Below, piece by piece: positions 42,751 through 53,004 of a DNA stretch of 64,000 bases. How positions within the stretch are numbered: position 1 is the stretch's first letter; every line of letters begins with the position of its first letter. Both the position numbers and the translations under genes were made by a program. The DNA is from Asparagopsis taxiformis (taxonomy: Eukaryota > Rhodophyta > Florideophyceae > Bonnemaisoniales > Bonnemaisoniaceae): positions 1 to 64,000 of the forward strand of contig JALQPE010002916.1 of the NCBI GenBank assembly GCA_030407315.1. The letters are read 5' to 3'. The notes beneath the pieces were generated by a model. That model saw only the letters and a program-made list of their open reading frames with translations. It had not been told where the DNA came from and did not search any database.

Positions 42751-45700
42751 ATGGCGGATACGCATTTCAGCAGCTTGTTTTCAACGGTTTGCGGCGATCA
42801 AGTGAGCGCGTCAGCGGAGTCGCGCGGACTCAAGCGCGGCGCCGATGTCAATTTGTTTGCGGACGTGGACGGTGCGGCTGTGCATATTGGGACGGCTTCG
42901 GTGAGCACTGCTGGTGGCGATGTTGGCCTTCCGCGCACGCTGCACAACCACAAGCTGCCGGAAACCGACGAGGCGGACTATATCGTCGTGCGCAACATTG
43001 CGACTAAGGACAAGTTCAAGGACCTCCCGTTCCCGTACATGTTTGATGGCGCCGAGGGACCGCCGGAGACGATGGGTGGAGCATACGCCGCGGCGTTTTA
43101 CCCTTGGGATACTCGTATGATGCGCCCCGCTGCGGAGGATGGCCCTAGCGACATTCGTACCCCTGCTGCAGCGTCAAACTTCAACGCAGCGACGAACCAG
43201 GCCAGCTCGGGACGGATGCCCAGTACCGGTCCAGCAGGCGAAATCACTGGTTCGGGGGGTACGAAGCATCCAGCACGCTCCGTCCCGGTTTCGGGAGGCA
43301 CGAAGCGCCCTGCTCGCTCTGCTAGAGCCTCCAGTGGAGGCACGAAGCACCCTGCTCGCTCCAACGTCACCGAAGCTACTACGCAGGACGTAACCGAGGT
43401 GGACGACGAACCGGAGGTGGCGGAGAGCATTCGTGAGCAGCAGGGGACGCAAATTACGGTGCCCAAGTTTGTGACGTCGGATTACGTCGGAGAAGGAGCG
43501 ACTGTGTTGGTGAGGCAGCTAGTGGAACCGGCCGTGACCCTTCGGGATGTGAAAGAAGACCACGTGGAGGACGTGCGCAACAATATGTTGGCTGTGGGGT
43601 ATGTGAGCTCTTCGCGTATCACTGTGACGGTGCTGAGGTCGCAGAACACGCATCTGCCCGCCGACACGCGTCTGTTCCAGAATGGCAAATTCCATGCCAA
43701 TGCGAACGTGACCGTGATCGACGGACTGCATCGTCCCAATGCTATGCATAGCATTGCGGATGACTTCACGCGCCTCACCCGTATGCACAGAACCAAGCTG
43801 CCACAGGACGCAAACCGCTTGCGCTGGGTTACTCAGCTTCTGGATGTGTACTACCTTCGCCGCAAGGACGACAGTGATCTTCAGCCTCATGAGATCATCC
43901 ATAAGAGTGCAGAGTCGAACCATACGACTGGGACGCAACTGACGGAACGCTCCCTGGTTCGAATCTTGTCGTCCATCCAGCAGTTCATCCGTACGATTGC
44001 TGTTGCAAATAACGTGGAAAACGCTGGCGACTTGCGTGAGTCTGATGTCATCCGAACATTGTTCGAGGCGCAGTTCATGGGGATGATGAATTCGACGAAC
44101 ACGGCCCGGCGGTGGACGCGTTTGGCTATAGCAACGCTGAAGCATCCTGTTCTCGACGAAGTTTTGCGTGAGCTGAACAATTCCGAGCGCCGCAACGAGA
44201 TTGGGATAACGCACCTGGACCACAAGATAGTGCGCGAGTTGCTGGAAGAAAACTTTGTCTTCGTCTTGCGTGGTCTTTCGGAGTACTTGAACCCTGCTCA
44301 TGGTGGACGTCCGGATGGACGCTTTGACGTGAACGACTTCTATACATACGTCCGTCGCGTGACTGCAATAGCAAATTCTCTGTACGCTGCGTATGGGCGC
44401 CCAAAGAGTATTATGCGCAAGTCATTTCTGAGCACAGAGATGGCAATTGGGTCGGTTAAGCAGCCGAAGGAGTTGCAATGGCATCTCACCAATGCCATTG
44501 CAATGTATAGAGGGGACGACCGGAGCAGTGAGGCTCGAATGCGACGGAGAACCACGCGTTTACAGGATTTGGAAACGAACTTGAAAGAGTTTTTCAATCC
44601 GACATTGAAGAAGAAGACTAAGGCTCGACGCAAACGCCGCCCTTCTGCTGCCAATGTGAGACTCACTCACAAGAAGCAGCGAAACGTCGAACACGAGCCT
44701 GCTTCGCATGGCATCCGCCGCCGTTCACAGCGACTTCGCTCGACGGGAAGCACACGCCTCGAGGAAGAACAGCCGGTTGCGGTACAACAATCCGCCGGGG
44801 AAGAAGAGCAGGCCGTTGTTGATAAACCCACCGATCAACAACAAGCCACTGCTTCCGGTGATGAGGGTGAAGAAGACTCCGCCCGTTCCCCCCATTCTGC
44901 CGTTGAGATTGTCCCCCAAGATAACCAACGTGCTGGTGCGACTCCCTCCAACCAAGAATCTGTCCATAACGTTTCGGACGAGGAAGAAAACAACAGTGCA
45001 GATGAGGGCCATGTCAAAAGCAAGGGGGTCCGCGAAGTGACAATTACACTCACTGTTCCGGAAGGAGTGGAAGTCGATGAAGACGGTTACATCGTTCGTG
45101 ACTCTCCTTCTGAAGACGACCTACTGTTCGACGACCGTATGCCATCTATTCCTGACGATTTCGAAGCCAAAGACCGAGCCGAAGGGCATCATCTGGCGCA
45201 GCGTCCCGCGGACGTCATCGCATCGGTGAGGGTTGGCTGTCTGCCCCCGATTGAGCTCAGGTTGTTATTGGAGAGTGTGGAAATCGATGAGGAGGGCAGA
45301 GAGGTGAGGTATTTGAAGCAAGTGGCGATGGACCCTGTGTTTGAGGGGCTGCATATTCCGGAAGAACATCGGGCTCGTGTGCTATTCGAAATCTATCACG
45401 TCTATCCGATGTTCTTCGCAGCGTGGAAGATGGCTGCCAAGGCGATGTGTGAGCCTACATCGACGTTTCTACCCTCGAGACTGGACTTCGCTCAGGTTGC
45501 GCGAATGTCTACAAGCTGGAAGGATTCGTATGAGGCCGGCACTGGTATGGCGTACTTCCACAATTGCCGAACGGAAATCAATGAGCGAGGGTATACGGTG
45601 ATGCACAATTTCGCGGATGTAAGCTACCTCGATGCGTCGGACAAGTTCCCATTTGACTTGGGTCTCATGGAAGAAATTCCTAACCAGGAATTGTTTGGGT

Positions 45701-46704
45701 ACTTTTTTGGAACGTGGGAGGGTGAGGAGGTGCACAAGGACCCTGGGAACCGGCAGCTGTGGAGTCCCATTGTCAATACAGGGGGCGATGAAACAGATGA
45801 GAAGAACCGGAATGAGGGGAGGGCTCGCTTCACGTCTACACGCCAGTGCCTGGTTGACTATGCCGAGAACGACGAGTCGCGTACCGACCGGTTCAAGTTT
45901 GTGACGCGACGAGCCCTGCTGGATGTGTGGTTGGGAATCCTCGTCCGGCTGATAGGACTGGAGGAGTGCGGTTTACCGGGAGAAAAACTTGTCATGCCGG
46001 CATCTGGGGGACGGTTTTTGATAACGGGAAAGGGGTGTCCTCGGCAGGTCCCACACAATGATTTCCCTGTTCCTCCTCGCGACCGCAAAGATCAACTTCC
46101 GGGTTACTTTGTTATTGCCAACGGAGATGACCCATTCCCTATCTGGGTGTGTCCAGGGTCTCACAAGTACGTCTTTTCCAAAGCGCTGGAATTAGATATG
46201 TACGCCAAGACGATGAAGCTGAAGAAGGTAATCGTTCCGCCACGTTCAGTCTTCATCGGTCACGGCCATGTACAACATGCCGGGGCAGGGCATGTCGACA
46301 GAGTTGTGTCACACACGACAACGAGGTATCACACGTATTTCAGGAATGCGTCGTATCTGATTCCCGACAATGTTTCGTTTGGTTTTATCAGGCGGTTGGG
46401 ATTCGAAGAAGAAGTAATCCCCAATGCTCCGCGCCGATCTGCCAGGCAAAGTCAACCGGCACCTGTCAATGTTCGCCACAAGACAGTTGTTCCCATCCCG
46501 GTCAAGAAAGATCGTAGGCCAAAGACAGGGCAGCTCGGAATCATGCGGATGAAGACGACAGAAGCTCCCAAGAAGAGAACCCTCACAGCGGGTGAAGAAT
46601 TCATCTTGAGCAGATCAACTCCACAGTTGCCGATAACGCCTATTCTGCCGGGAGATCCTGAATATAGTGGGGACGAAGAGGAAGAACAATTTTCCGACGG
46701 CTAG
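42751..46704 (+). CDS. ParB-like domain + Fe(II)/2OG dioxygenase, copy 3 (intact)
   Basis: The ATG at 42751 sits in a good context (CAACCATGGCG) and gives 1317 residues in one frame. The N-terminus is disordered, with short GGTKHPAR-type repeats near residues 170-210. The ParB-like motif is VTVIDGLHRPNAMHS near 321, inside a domain starting near VRQLVEPAVTLRD. A helical region follows (450-600), then a basic linker (KKKTKARRKRRPS) and a Glu/Asp-rich stretch. The C-terminal dioxygenase has the metal pair H1102 and D1104 (VPHNDF), distal His H1176 (HVQHAGAGH) and candidate 2OG-binding R1192 (TTRYHTYF). Copies 1 and 2 have the same residues in the same order. As the only unbroken copy, it defines the family architecture. 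Likely nuclear; substrate unknown. Confidence 0.78.
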   Translation: MADTHFSSLFSTVCGDQVSASAESRGLKRGADVNLFADVDGAAVHIGTASVSTAGGDVGLPRTLHNHKLPETDEADYIVVRNIATKDKFKDLPFPYMFDGAEGPPETMGGAYAAAFYPWDTRMMRPAAEDGPSDIRTPAAASNFNAATNQASSGRMPSTGPAGEITGSGGTKHPARSVPVSGGTKRPARSARASSGGTKHPARSNVTEATTQDVTEVDDEPEVAESIREQQGTQITVPKFVTSDYVGEGATVLVRQLVEPAVTLRDVKEDHVEDVRNNMLAVGYVSSSRITVTVLRSQNTHLPADTRLFQNGKFHANANVTVIDGLHRPNAMHSIADDFTRLTRMHRTKLPQDANRLRWVTQLLDVYYLRRKDDSDLQPHEIIHKSAESNHTTGTQLTERSLVRILSSIQQFIRTIAVANNVENAGDLRESDVIRTLFEAQFMGMMNSTNTARRWTRLAIATLKHPVLDEVLRELNNSERRNEIGITHLDHKIVRELLEENFVFVLRGLSEYLNPAHGGRPDGRFDVNDFYTYVRRVTAIANSLYAAYGRPKSIMRKSFLSTEMAIGSVKQPKELQWHLTNAIAMYRGDDRSSEARMRRRTTRLQDLETNLKEFFNPTLKKKTKARRKRRPSAANVRLTHKKQRNVEHEPASHGIRRRSQRLRSTGSTRLEEEQPVAVQQSAGEEEQAVVDKPTDQQQATASGDEGEEDSARSPHSAVEIVPQDNQRAGATPSNQESVHNVSDEEENNSADEGHVKSKGVREVTITLTVPEGVEVDEDGYIVRDSPSEDDLLFDDRMPSIPDDFEAKDRAEGHHLAQRPADVIASVRVGCLPPIELRLLLESVEIDEEGREVRYLKQVAMDPVFEGLHIPEEHRARVLFEIYHVYPMFFAAWKMAAKAMCEPTSTFLPSRLDFAQVARMSTSWKDSYEAGTGMAYFHNCRTEINERGYTVMHNFADVSYLDASDKFPFDLGLMEEIPNQELFGYFFGTWEGEEVHKDPGNRQLWSPIVNTGGDETDEKNRNEGRARFTSTRQCLVDYAENDESRTDRFKFVTRRALLDVWLGILVRLIGLEECGLPGEKLVMPASGGRFLITGKGCPRQVPHNDFPVPPRDRKDQLPGYFVIANGDDPFPIWVCPGSHKYVFSKALELDMYAKTMKLKKVIVPPRSVFIGHGHVQHAGAGHVDRVVSHTTTRYHTYFRNASYLIPDNVSFGFIRRLGFEEEVIPNAPRRSARQSQPAPVNVRHKTVVPIPVKKDRRPKTGQLGIMRMKTTEAPKKRTLTAGEEFILSRSTPQLPITPILPGDPEYSGDEEEEQFSDG

Positions 46705-46972
46705 ATAGCTTAACAACTACTACTTTGGTAAACAATTATCGAGAATATAATCATCTCCTTTATCACTTTCAATCTATGAACCTACTATAATGTACTTCCG
46801 TTCCATGCTTTCAAACTAGATTGTCCATTCCCTCGTGGGTTGGAGCATGATTTCCAGGACGATTCCCTCACATCTCTAGACTCGATGGTCTATGCTAGAA
46901 ATAGCAGAACAATTGGGTTTGTACGTGCTTCATCGCCTACTTGCTTCCGGTAATGGGTGGACGTGCACGATA

Positions 46973-47505
46973 CACGATCAACCTGAAATTGACGTCCGGT
47001 GGATGTCCAGCTCAGATGCATTGCTGGCCAGCCCAGAAATTCTACAATTTCGGGCACAAAAAAATATTGCAAAAAACATCGACTTGGGCGGTCGATTGTG
47101 CCGTACGGCACACCCCCATCTCAAAAACATGTTCACATGTGCATGTTTTTGAGAATAGCCCAAATTTTAATTCAAATCAGGGTGTCTAATTTGGCCACAA
47201 CGGCCCCAGGAACCGACCGCCGCTCCGATCGGGGGCTATCACTGGCGTCTGTAAGCACCAACTGTAAGCCGGAACCGGCCGCCGCCCCGATCGGGGCTAT
47301 CACTGGCTTCTATAAGCACCAACTGTGAGCCAAAATCGCGTCTGACGAAGGGTCGATTTCAGGCTCAACACGTCAGGGACAGGTCTTGGTCCTTGTTTCA
47401 TCATGGTCCCGCCCCACTCTCTCACGACCAACCTGAAGTGGACGTCCGGTGGATGTCCAGCTCGATTGCATTGCTGGCCAGCCCAGAAATTCTAAAATTT
47501 CCGAA
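46973..47505 (+). repeat. Right compound direct repeat
   Basis: A full 200-bp unit at 46973-47186, then a linker starting TAATTTGGCCACAACGGCCC, then a truncated unit at 47423-47503 that loses similarity after TCTAAAATTTC. Same orientation as 41733-42407. The linker holds an internal duplication (CGATCGGGGCTATCACTGGC twice). Confidence 0.8.
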
Positions 47506-48850
47506 AAATCAATTTGGTGGCCCAGCATCTCCTGTGCCGAAAATTCCCGCACTCACTTCTGATATACTATATCGTAATAGTGGTAGTCTAGACGTGTTTC
47601 GCACTTGTACGCATCAGGGAAGGCGTCACAGAAGGTTGAGACTACGCTACTTGTGTACCGCGTCGTCTGAAATAGCGAGTAGTGTTTGTTGTATAGTTGT
47701 GGAGTATGCGTCTAATGGTTTGTAAAGCTTGCAGAACGGGATAGGGATGTGGGTGGCCCTATTTTATGAATACATGAGTACCAATATTCAGGGGTGACAA
47801 AGCGGAAAGGCATAGGCTCATACATGTTTGAGATTGCATAGTGGAGAAAATATTTACATCGAAATTTACATGGAGCTGATGGAGGTTTTAAGGATGAGGT
47901 ATGAGAGGAAGAAAATTCTTCTGTGGTATGAGGATGTGTTCTGTGGGGGGTGGATGGAATCTTGGGATGGGATGGTACAGGGGGAGGTGGAAAATGTACG
48001 GAGTGCGGGTTTAGATTGGAGTGTGATTCGGAGAGGAGTGCCGACGAGCATATTATGGGGATTGGGGAGACGCTGCGGGGTGTTGGGGTAGTGAGGGCGG
48101 AGGAGGTGTTTAGGTGGGACCGTAGGAGGGTGCGGTTGAAGGCGCCGAGAGGAGGGGTTTTAGGAAAGTGAGGAGAAAGTGGCGGGAAGGGGGTGGCCGT
48201 CTGTTCTGGCTGTGGTGAGTGGGGATGTGATGGAGAAGAAGGGGGTTATTGTATTTGGGGAGGGAGGGGAGTGGGAGGATGGGTGCGAGGTGGGGGGTTG
48301 ATATGTGGTTCAGAGCGGGGAGGTTTCTGGGGAGACGGCGGGGGAGCGGGAGCGTGGGCCGGTGGTGGTGGTGTATACGGTATCGAAGATGCGGATGGCG
48401 TGGGGGCATGGAGCAGCTGAGGGAGGGAGGGGTGGAGCAGGTCGGGTATGGGATGGGGAGTGAGAGGTTTTGGAAGAGTAAGCTGCAGGGGAAGTTTGTG
48501 TAGAGGGCGAAGGAGAGGGGTTGAAGGTACAGGAGAGAGGGTATTGAAGACCAATACGTTTCAAAGGTGTTGGGGGAGACCATGGTCGAGGAGATAGGGG
48601 GTGTTTTGCCCTATTCTGAGGTAGTATGAGGACTGGTTATACGAAATCTGTACGGTAGAGCAGAAAAGTAGGTATGGAATGGAGGTGTGCACCGTGGAAG
48701 CGGGGATAGGTAGCTGAAAATGCGTGCTAGAGTGGTATTGGGGGTGTTTGAGGTACAGTACGGGGGAGGTGAGCTCCAACTGGAAGGGGGTGTGAGCGAG
48801 AGGATGAAAAAATTAAAGACAAAATTGGAGTCGACAGACAAGGAAAAACA
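47506..48850. other. No supported gene; strongly purine-skewed plus strand
   Basis: 47900-48550 is very G-rich on the plus strand, so the minus strand shows spurious Pro/Ser/Leu-rich ORFs. A short plus-strand ORF (47828-48091) has no recognisable domain. Confidence 0.5.
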
Positions 48851-48854
48851 GAGT

Positions 48855-49146
48855 GGTCGCCGTGATGGATGCGGACATCCATGTCGAGCACGGCGGCAGA
48901 AATTTCTGGGGTCGAAATTTTTGAATTTCTGAACCGGCGCCCGTCCTAGGTTGACATAGACATGGTGGAAGTCCATCCCGAGGGGGACATCCGTGGTACT
49001 AGAAACAATGAATGTCGTCCTAGTAATACTAGACGTACTAGACCGCATGGACGTCCGGTTCTAGGCGGACATCCAAAAATACTGGAGAACATGGACGTCC
49101 GCCTAGTAATACTAGGTGTACTAGAGGTTGTGGACGTCCGCGTCCA
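48855..49146. repeat. Small repeat built from GGACGTCC/GGACATCC and CTAGTAATACTAG motifs
   Basis: ATGGACGTCCG or its variants occur at least six times, in both orientations, with two CTAGTAATACTAG-type palindromes. It adjoins and slightly overlaps the broken 3' end of the copia ORF, so it is a likely insertion that removed the end of that element. Confidence 0.6.
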
Positions 49147-52018
49147 TTTCCGAGAACACAGACGAATATCGTCCGAGGTAGCCAACGATGAATGCAATAT
49201 CTGGCCTTGTGCAGTCAGCAAGATATCGCAATGAACCTATAAGTCCAGTATAGTCGCATTTGGTCTTGTCGAGGGGTTGGGAATGTTGGTTACCTGACGC
49301 AAGAAGTTCCGATGCAATGGGGGAGGGGCTTGGCTTGGCATCGCAATGGCGATATTTCTCAAGAATGGACTGTATATAACCTGGTTGAGATATGGAGATG
49401 CTGTCTTCACTGTGTGTGACTTTCCAGCCGAGGATAGTGGAGACTTGACCGATGTCTTTGATAACATACTTTTCGGACAGCAGGGTTTTGATGGATTCTG
49501 TAAGTGCCATGGAGTTTGATATAACAAGAAAATCGTCTACAGTAATGATTAGTAGAACGAAGTGAGTAGAGTGCGAGGGGTCGCGGTGGATGAAGGAACA
49601 GGGGTCAGAGTGAAGGCGAGTGAAGTTATTGCAGGTGAGGAATGTTGCAAGACCTTCAGTGAAGATACGACATGCTTGTCTACTTCCGTACATGTTGCCG
49701 GAAAGTCGTGCAACGTGGCCAGGGTATTGGAGGGATCCGTCGAAGCGAGACGGTTGGTGGACAAATATGTCGTGAGTGTCAGAGAATTTCTCATGCAGAA
49801 AAGCTGCTTCAAGATCCCAGTGTAACGTGTGGTAGGAGTGCGAAGCGGCAAGGGCTAGGGCAGATCGGACGGTGTCACGATGTGTCACGGGGCTGGATAG
49901 GTGGTCAGGATCGAAGTGTATGCCAGGAACTTGTTTGTCGCCGCGGACAGTACATCGCACCTTGCGTACAGAGGGAGTACCATCACTGTCGTGTTTAAGT
50001 TTGAAAACGGTAGTAAGAGGAAGGATTTTGGCATCAGGGGGAACATCGGAGCGTGGAATATAACTGAGAATGCCTCGAAATTCTAGGTTATCCATTTCAG
50101 TGTTCCAAGCCTTTTCCCATTCATTGGCGTCCGGTGAAGCGCGGGCCTGTGACAGTGTTTTAGGCTCTGTGAATATCTGATTGATAGACTGGATTGTGTA
50201 AGCCGAGTCAGATGAGGGCAGCGTGCGAACGGGGTCTGCGGAGGGAGAGTATTCATGGAAGTCACCAGTACGACAGCGGTGGACGCTGCTATTGGATGGA
50301 TCAAAAACGAAGTAGTGGCGATAATCGCATCGTGAAAGGTAATACATAAGTTTTGCTCGCGCCTCGAGTTTGTTGTGGGGTGTGCGATCATGCACATAAC
50401 CTGCAGTACCGAAAGGCAGGAGGGTGTCAACCTCAGGAGCATCGTTGTACCATAGCGCGGCGGGCAGGTTTCCATGTGCTGTGTGCGGTGTATGATTGTA
50501 CGCATCGGTTGCGTTCATTATGGCATAATCATATAGGGTATGAGGGAGTCCAGAGCTAAGGAGGCTTGAACGTGTGGCGTCAAGTATGGTACGATTAATG
50601 CGTTCAGATAGTGCATTTTCCTGTGGCGTGTGTGGCACGGTTGGATGCGTGGTGATGTGTTCAGTATCGTAGAAACGTTGCAGATCCGAAGAGTAATATT
50701 CGCGTGCGTTATCAGATGTGAGGTGTTGTATGACGTGGGGTGTGTGATGGTGTGTATGTGTTATATGGGTCTTGATGTGGGCAGCAGCGTCGGATTTCGT
50801 GGGACTACAATATACGACAAGGAAGCGGCTGCCTTCATCGAGGAAGGTTGAAAAGTATTTGTTTCCGTCTAAGGAAGTACATGGAAATGGTCCAGAGATG
50901 TCGGTGTGTAGGTGTGTTCCGACGTCCGTAGTGCGTTGGCGGCGGTGGAAAGGTGCAGCACTGGTTTTGCCGACAGCGCATCCCGAGCAGGAAAGTTTTG
51001 GCGGTGAACGGAGGAGGGTGGCTGGCAAATGTGGTACGAGTTTGTTCTTTGCCATGTGATGTATTTTAGTGGGATGCGCGTGGTTGAGTTTGAGATGCCA
51101 GTGGTGGTAGTCACGTATGACGTTTGACATGGATACCTTAATTTTTGGTTTTAGTTTTGAGATTTGGACGCGTTTTGTCTGGTTTGTTTTGCGTGATGGT
51201 TTTGTTTTCATGTGAGAGTTGGATTGAGGTTGTTTGTTGATTGGCCGAGCAAGAGCAGTGAGAGGGCTTCGCATTGTGGCTTGGCGACGTGTGGATGCAT
51301 GCTTGCGTCGCTCGAGATTGGAGGGGATGGCACGGGCTGCAGTTGCCAAATAAGGGCGACGTGCTTTGCGGGGCGGGCGAGAGCTGGAGAGTCTGTAGAG
51401 TCCTTTACGTTTTGGGGCAACAGCAATGATACAAGCTTTAGGGGGAGGCGGAGCCGGTTTGGTTATGTACGCTTTATCTTGCTTGAAGATTATATCGTGT
51501 GTCGCCGTGATCTGTGATACAGAGAGCAGGTTCGAGTGTAGATTTGGGCCGACCACTGCAGTGTGAGGAGGCAGTTGAGTGTCATCATCAGTCGGAATGA
51601 TAATTTCGTCCCGATGAGTAATCTTGGACAGTGTTCCGTCAGCTGTTCGAGTTTTGGAGGGGCTCACTGTCATGCCAGGAGTGGGTTTCGTCAGGTGCGA
51701 AGGGTTAGCGCCAGAGTCAAGGATGTAAGACGTAGACGGGGATGAGGGGTGACGTACGACTGTTGACTCATTGTCATCATCAGAGGCCTCAATTTCATCG
51801 TATTCGATGAGGCGCTCATCTGCAATTGCAGATTGTACTTTGATCTTGGATCGAGAGTTGGACGGTTTCTGTTGTGGGGCTGGGAGGGAGAGGAGTCGAC
51901 GGAGGCGGCACTCAGAAGTAGAGTGAAAAGGAGATCCATGGACTGTACACCAGGGTCCAGTGTGACCTGTAGGAGGGGTTATGTTTGTGTTAGGATTGGT
52001 GTGTCGGGAGGGGGGTGC
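49121..52018 (-). CDS. Copia pol: zinc knuckle, protease, integrase, reverse transcriptase (3' truncated)
   Basis: The frame is open upstream of its first ATG (51673). It reads a knuckle-like CTVHGSPFHSTSEC near 51945 and the aspartic protease site YILDSGANPSHLT near 51710. Then follow the GAG-pre-integrase zinc site (LNHAHPTKIHHM, CSGCAVGK), the integrase triad (HTDISG, TSDNARE, PQENALSE) and the RVT_2 domain with LHWDLEAAFLHEKF and the catalytic ITVDDFLVI. The last has Thr where copia elements usually have Tyr before VDD. It ends in DADVHNL just after GLIGSLRYL, so RNase H is lost. The frame differs from gag. Confidence 0.88.
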   Translation of the reverse strand, partial: APPSRHTNPNTNITPPTGHTGPWCTVHGSPFHSTSECRLRRLLSLPAPQQKPSNSRSKIKVQSAIADERLIEYDEIEASDDDNESTVVRHPSSPSTSYILDSGANPSHLTKPTPGMTVSPSKTRTADGTLSKITHRDEIIIPTDDDTQLPPHTAVVGPNLHSNLLSVSQITATHDIIFKQDKAYITKPAPPPPKACIIAVAPKRKGLYRLSSSRPPRKARRPYLATAARAIPSNLERRKHASTRRQATMRSPLTALARPINKQPQSNSHMKTKPSRKTNQTKRVQISKLKPKIKVSMSNVIRDYHHWHLKLNHAHPTKIHHMAKNKLVPHLPATLLRSPPKLSCSGCAVGKTSAAPFHRRQRTTDVGTHLHTDISGPFPCTSLDGNKYFSTFLDEGSRFLVVYCSPTKSDAAAHIKTHITHTHHHTPHVIQHLTSDNAREYYSSDLQRFYDTEHITTHPTVPHTPQENALSERINRTILDATRSSLLSSGLPHTLYDYAIMNATDAYNHTPHTAHGNLPAALWYNDAPEVDTLLPFGTAGYVHDRTPHNKLEARAKLMYYLSRCDYRHYFVFDPSNSSVHRCRTGDFHEYSPSADPVRTLPSSDSAYTIQSINQIFTEPKTLSQARASPDANEWEKAWNTEMDNLEFRGILSYIPRSDVPPDAKILPLTTVFKLKHDSDGTPSVRKVRCTVRGDKQVPGIHFDPDHLSSPVTHRDTVRSALALAASHSYHTLHWDLEAAFLHEKFSDTHDIFVHQPSRFDGSLQYPGHVARLSGNMYGSRQACRIFTEGLATFLTCNNFTRLHSDPCSFIHRDPSHSTHFVLLIITVDDFLVISNSMALTESIKTLLSEKYVIKDIGQVSTILGWKVTHSEDSISISQPGYIQSILEKYRHCDAKPSPSPIASELLASGNQHSQPLDKTKCDYTGLIGSLRYLADCTRPDIAFIVGYLGRYSSVFSEMDADVHNL

Positions 52019-52704
52019 GTTTCGAGAACGTGTACTCTGCGGTTGAATCGCATGGTGTTGTGACTTCTATTGGGTGTTGATGCACGTTTGGAAATGGCAT
52101 CATGTTTTGCCATCATGGAAACAATAGTGTTCATGGGCAGGGGGCGTTGTGGTTGGATGGTGTTGTGAGCTGCTATACTTTGTAGGAACACGGTCCAATC
52201 AGGATGTTGTTCCAATCCTTCAAGGATGAACCGGATTGTGGTTTGATCGTTCGAAATTTCCGGGTAGTTGGCGCGGATCATGAGTGCTCGTACGTCATTG
52301 TGTTTCGCGATATATTCCGATACAGTTAGTGAGGATTCCCATTTAATCGATTGGGCTTTAGCTCGTAATTTTTCATCGGTGTGCTCTGGGTTACGCGCAG
52401 TTAGACGGGTCTTGATCTTGTCGAAAAGCAGGTGGATTGGACCTTCGAGCTCAGCATCGGTGAAGAGAGCAATCACTTCAGGCGAGAGGGAAGGAACCAC
52501 GAGGAGCTGCGCTTGACCATGGTTGCGGAGGTGAAGTTCGGATTCGGCTGCTGTAGTTGCTGCGGGAGGGGCCTGAAGGAGGTAATGTAGAACATTTTGG
52601 GAACGAGCGAAGTGTTGTACGCTGATGTTCCATGCAATGAAATTGGAGAATATAAGAGGAGGTATTTCCAGTTGGTGCTGGATGGAATGGGGTGGATGAG
52701 ACAT
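51979..52704 (-). CDS. Copia gag
   Basis: ATG at 52704, 241 residues, with the copia Gag/UBN2 pattern (NFIAWNISVQ, AKAQSIKWESSLTVSEYI, FILEGLEQHPDW). The C-terminus overlaps the pol frame, so gag-pol needs a frame change. An in-frame ATG at 52897 (MDPDAPSATNPP) in a third frame precedes it and may be the original N-terminus, separated by another shift. Confidence 0.8.
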   Translation of the reverse strand: MSHPPHSIQHQLEIPPLIFSNFIAWNISVQHFARSQNVLHYLLQAPPAATTAAESELHLRNHGQAQLLVVPSLSPEVIALFTDAELEGPIHLLFDKIKTRLTARNPEHTDEKLRAKAQSIKWESSLTVSEYIAKHNDVRALMIRANYPEISNDQTTIRFILEGLEQHPDWTVFLQSIAAHNTIQPQRPLPMNTIVSMMAKHDAISKRASTPNRSHNTMRFNRRVHVLETHPPPDTPILTQT

Positions 52705-53004
52705 AGTAGAGGTGTTGGCGGTAGGTGTCGTCGCCGGATTGCGGATGGGGGCGGGAATTGTCGTCGCCGGTAACTGACGCTGCGGGTGGCAATGAAGGCG
52801 AGGACGCGGAGTTGGCCGATTGAGTGGCAGGCGTGGTTGTGAGACAGAAGTGGATGTGGGTGGGTGGGTTTGTGGCGCTAGGTGCGTCTGGGTCCATAAC
52901 CTGTGGAAAGAACTGTCGTTCCTTAATCGTTTTACTGTGAAGATGGACGGACGACGGAGATTAAGTACTAGTCATGTCCTGTAATTACAATGGTGTAAAG
53001 TAAG

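Larger units (their letters stand above)
49121..52897 (-). mobile_element. Truncated Ty1/copia-type retrotransposon
   Basis: The order gag, zinc knuckle, protease, integrase, reverse transcriptase is that of Ty1/copia (Pseudoviridae-type). RNase H and the 3' LTR are missing, cut at 49121. No LTR pair can be found by eye, and gag and pol lie in different frames. The copy is therefore probably dead. Confidence 0.85.

Noticed and set aside
48110..48779. Pro/Leu/Ser-rich minus-strand ORFs
   Set aside because: They arise from strong purine skew of the plus strand, and the overlapping frames are all equally open and low-complexity.
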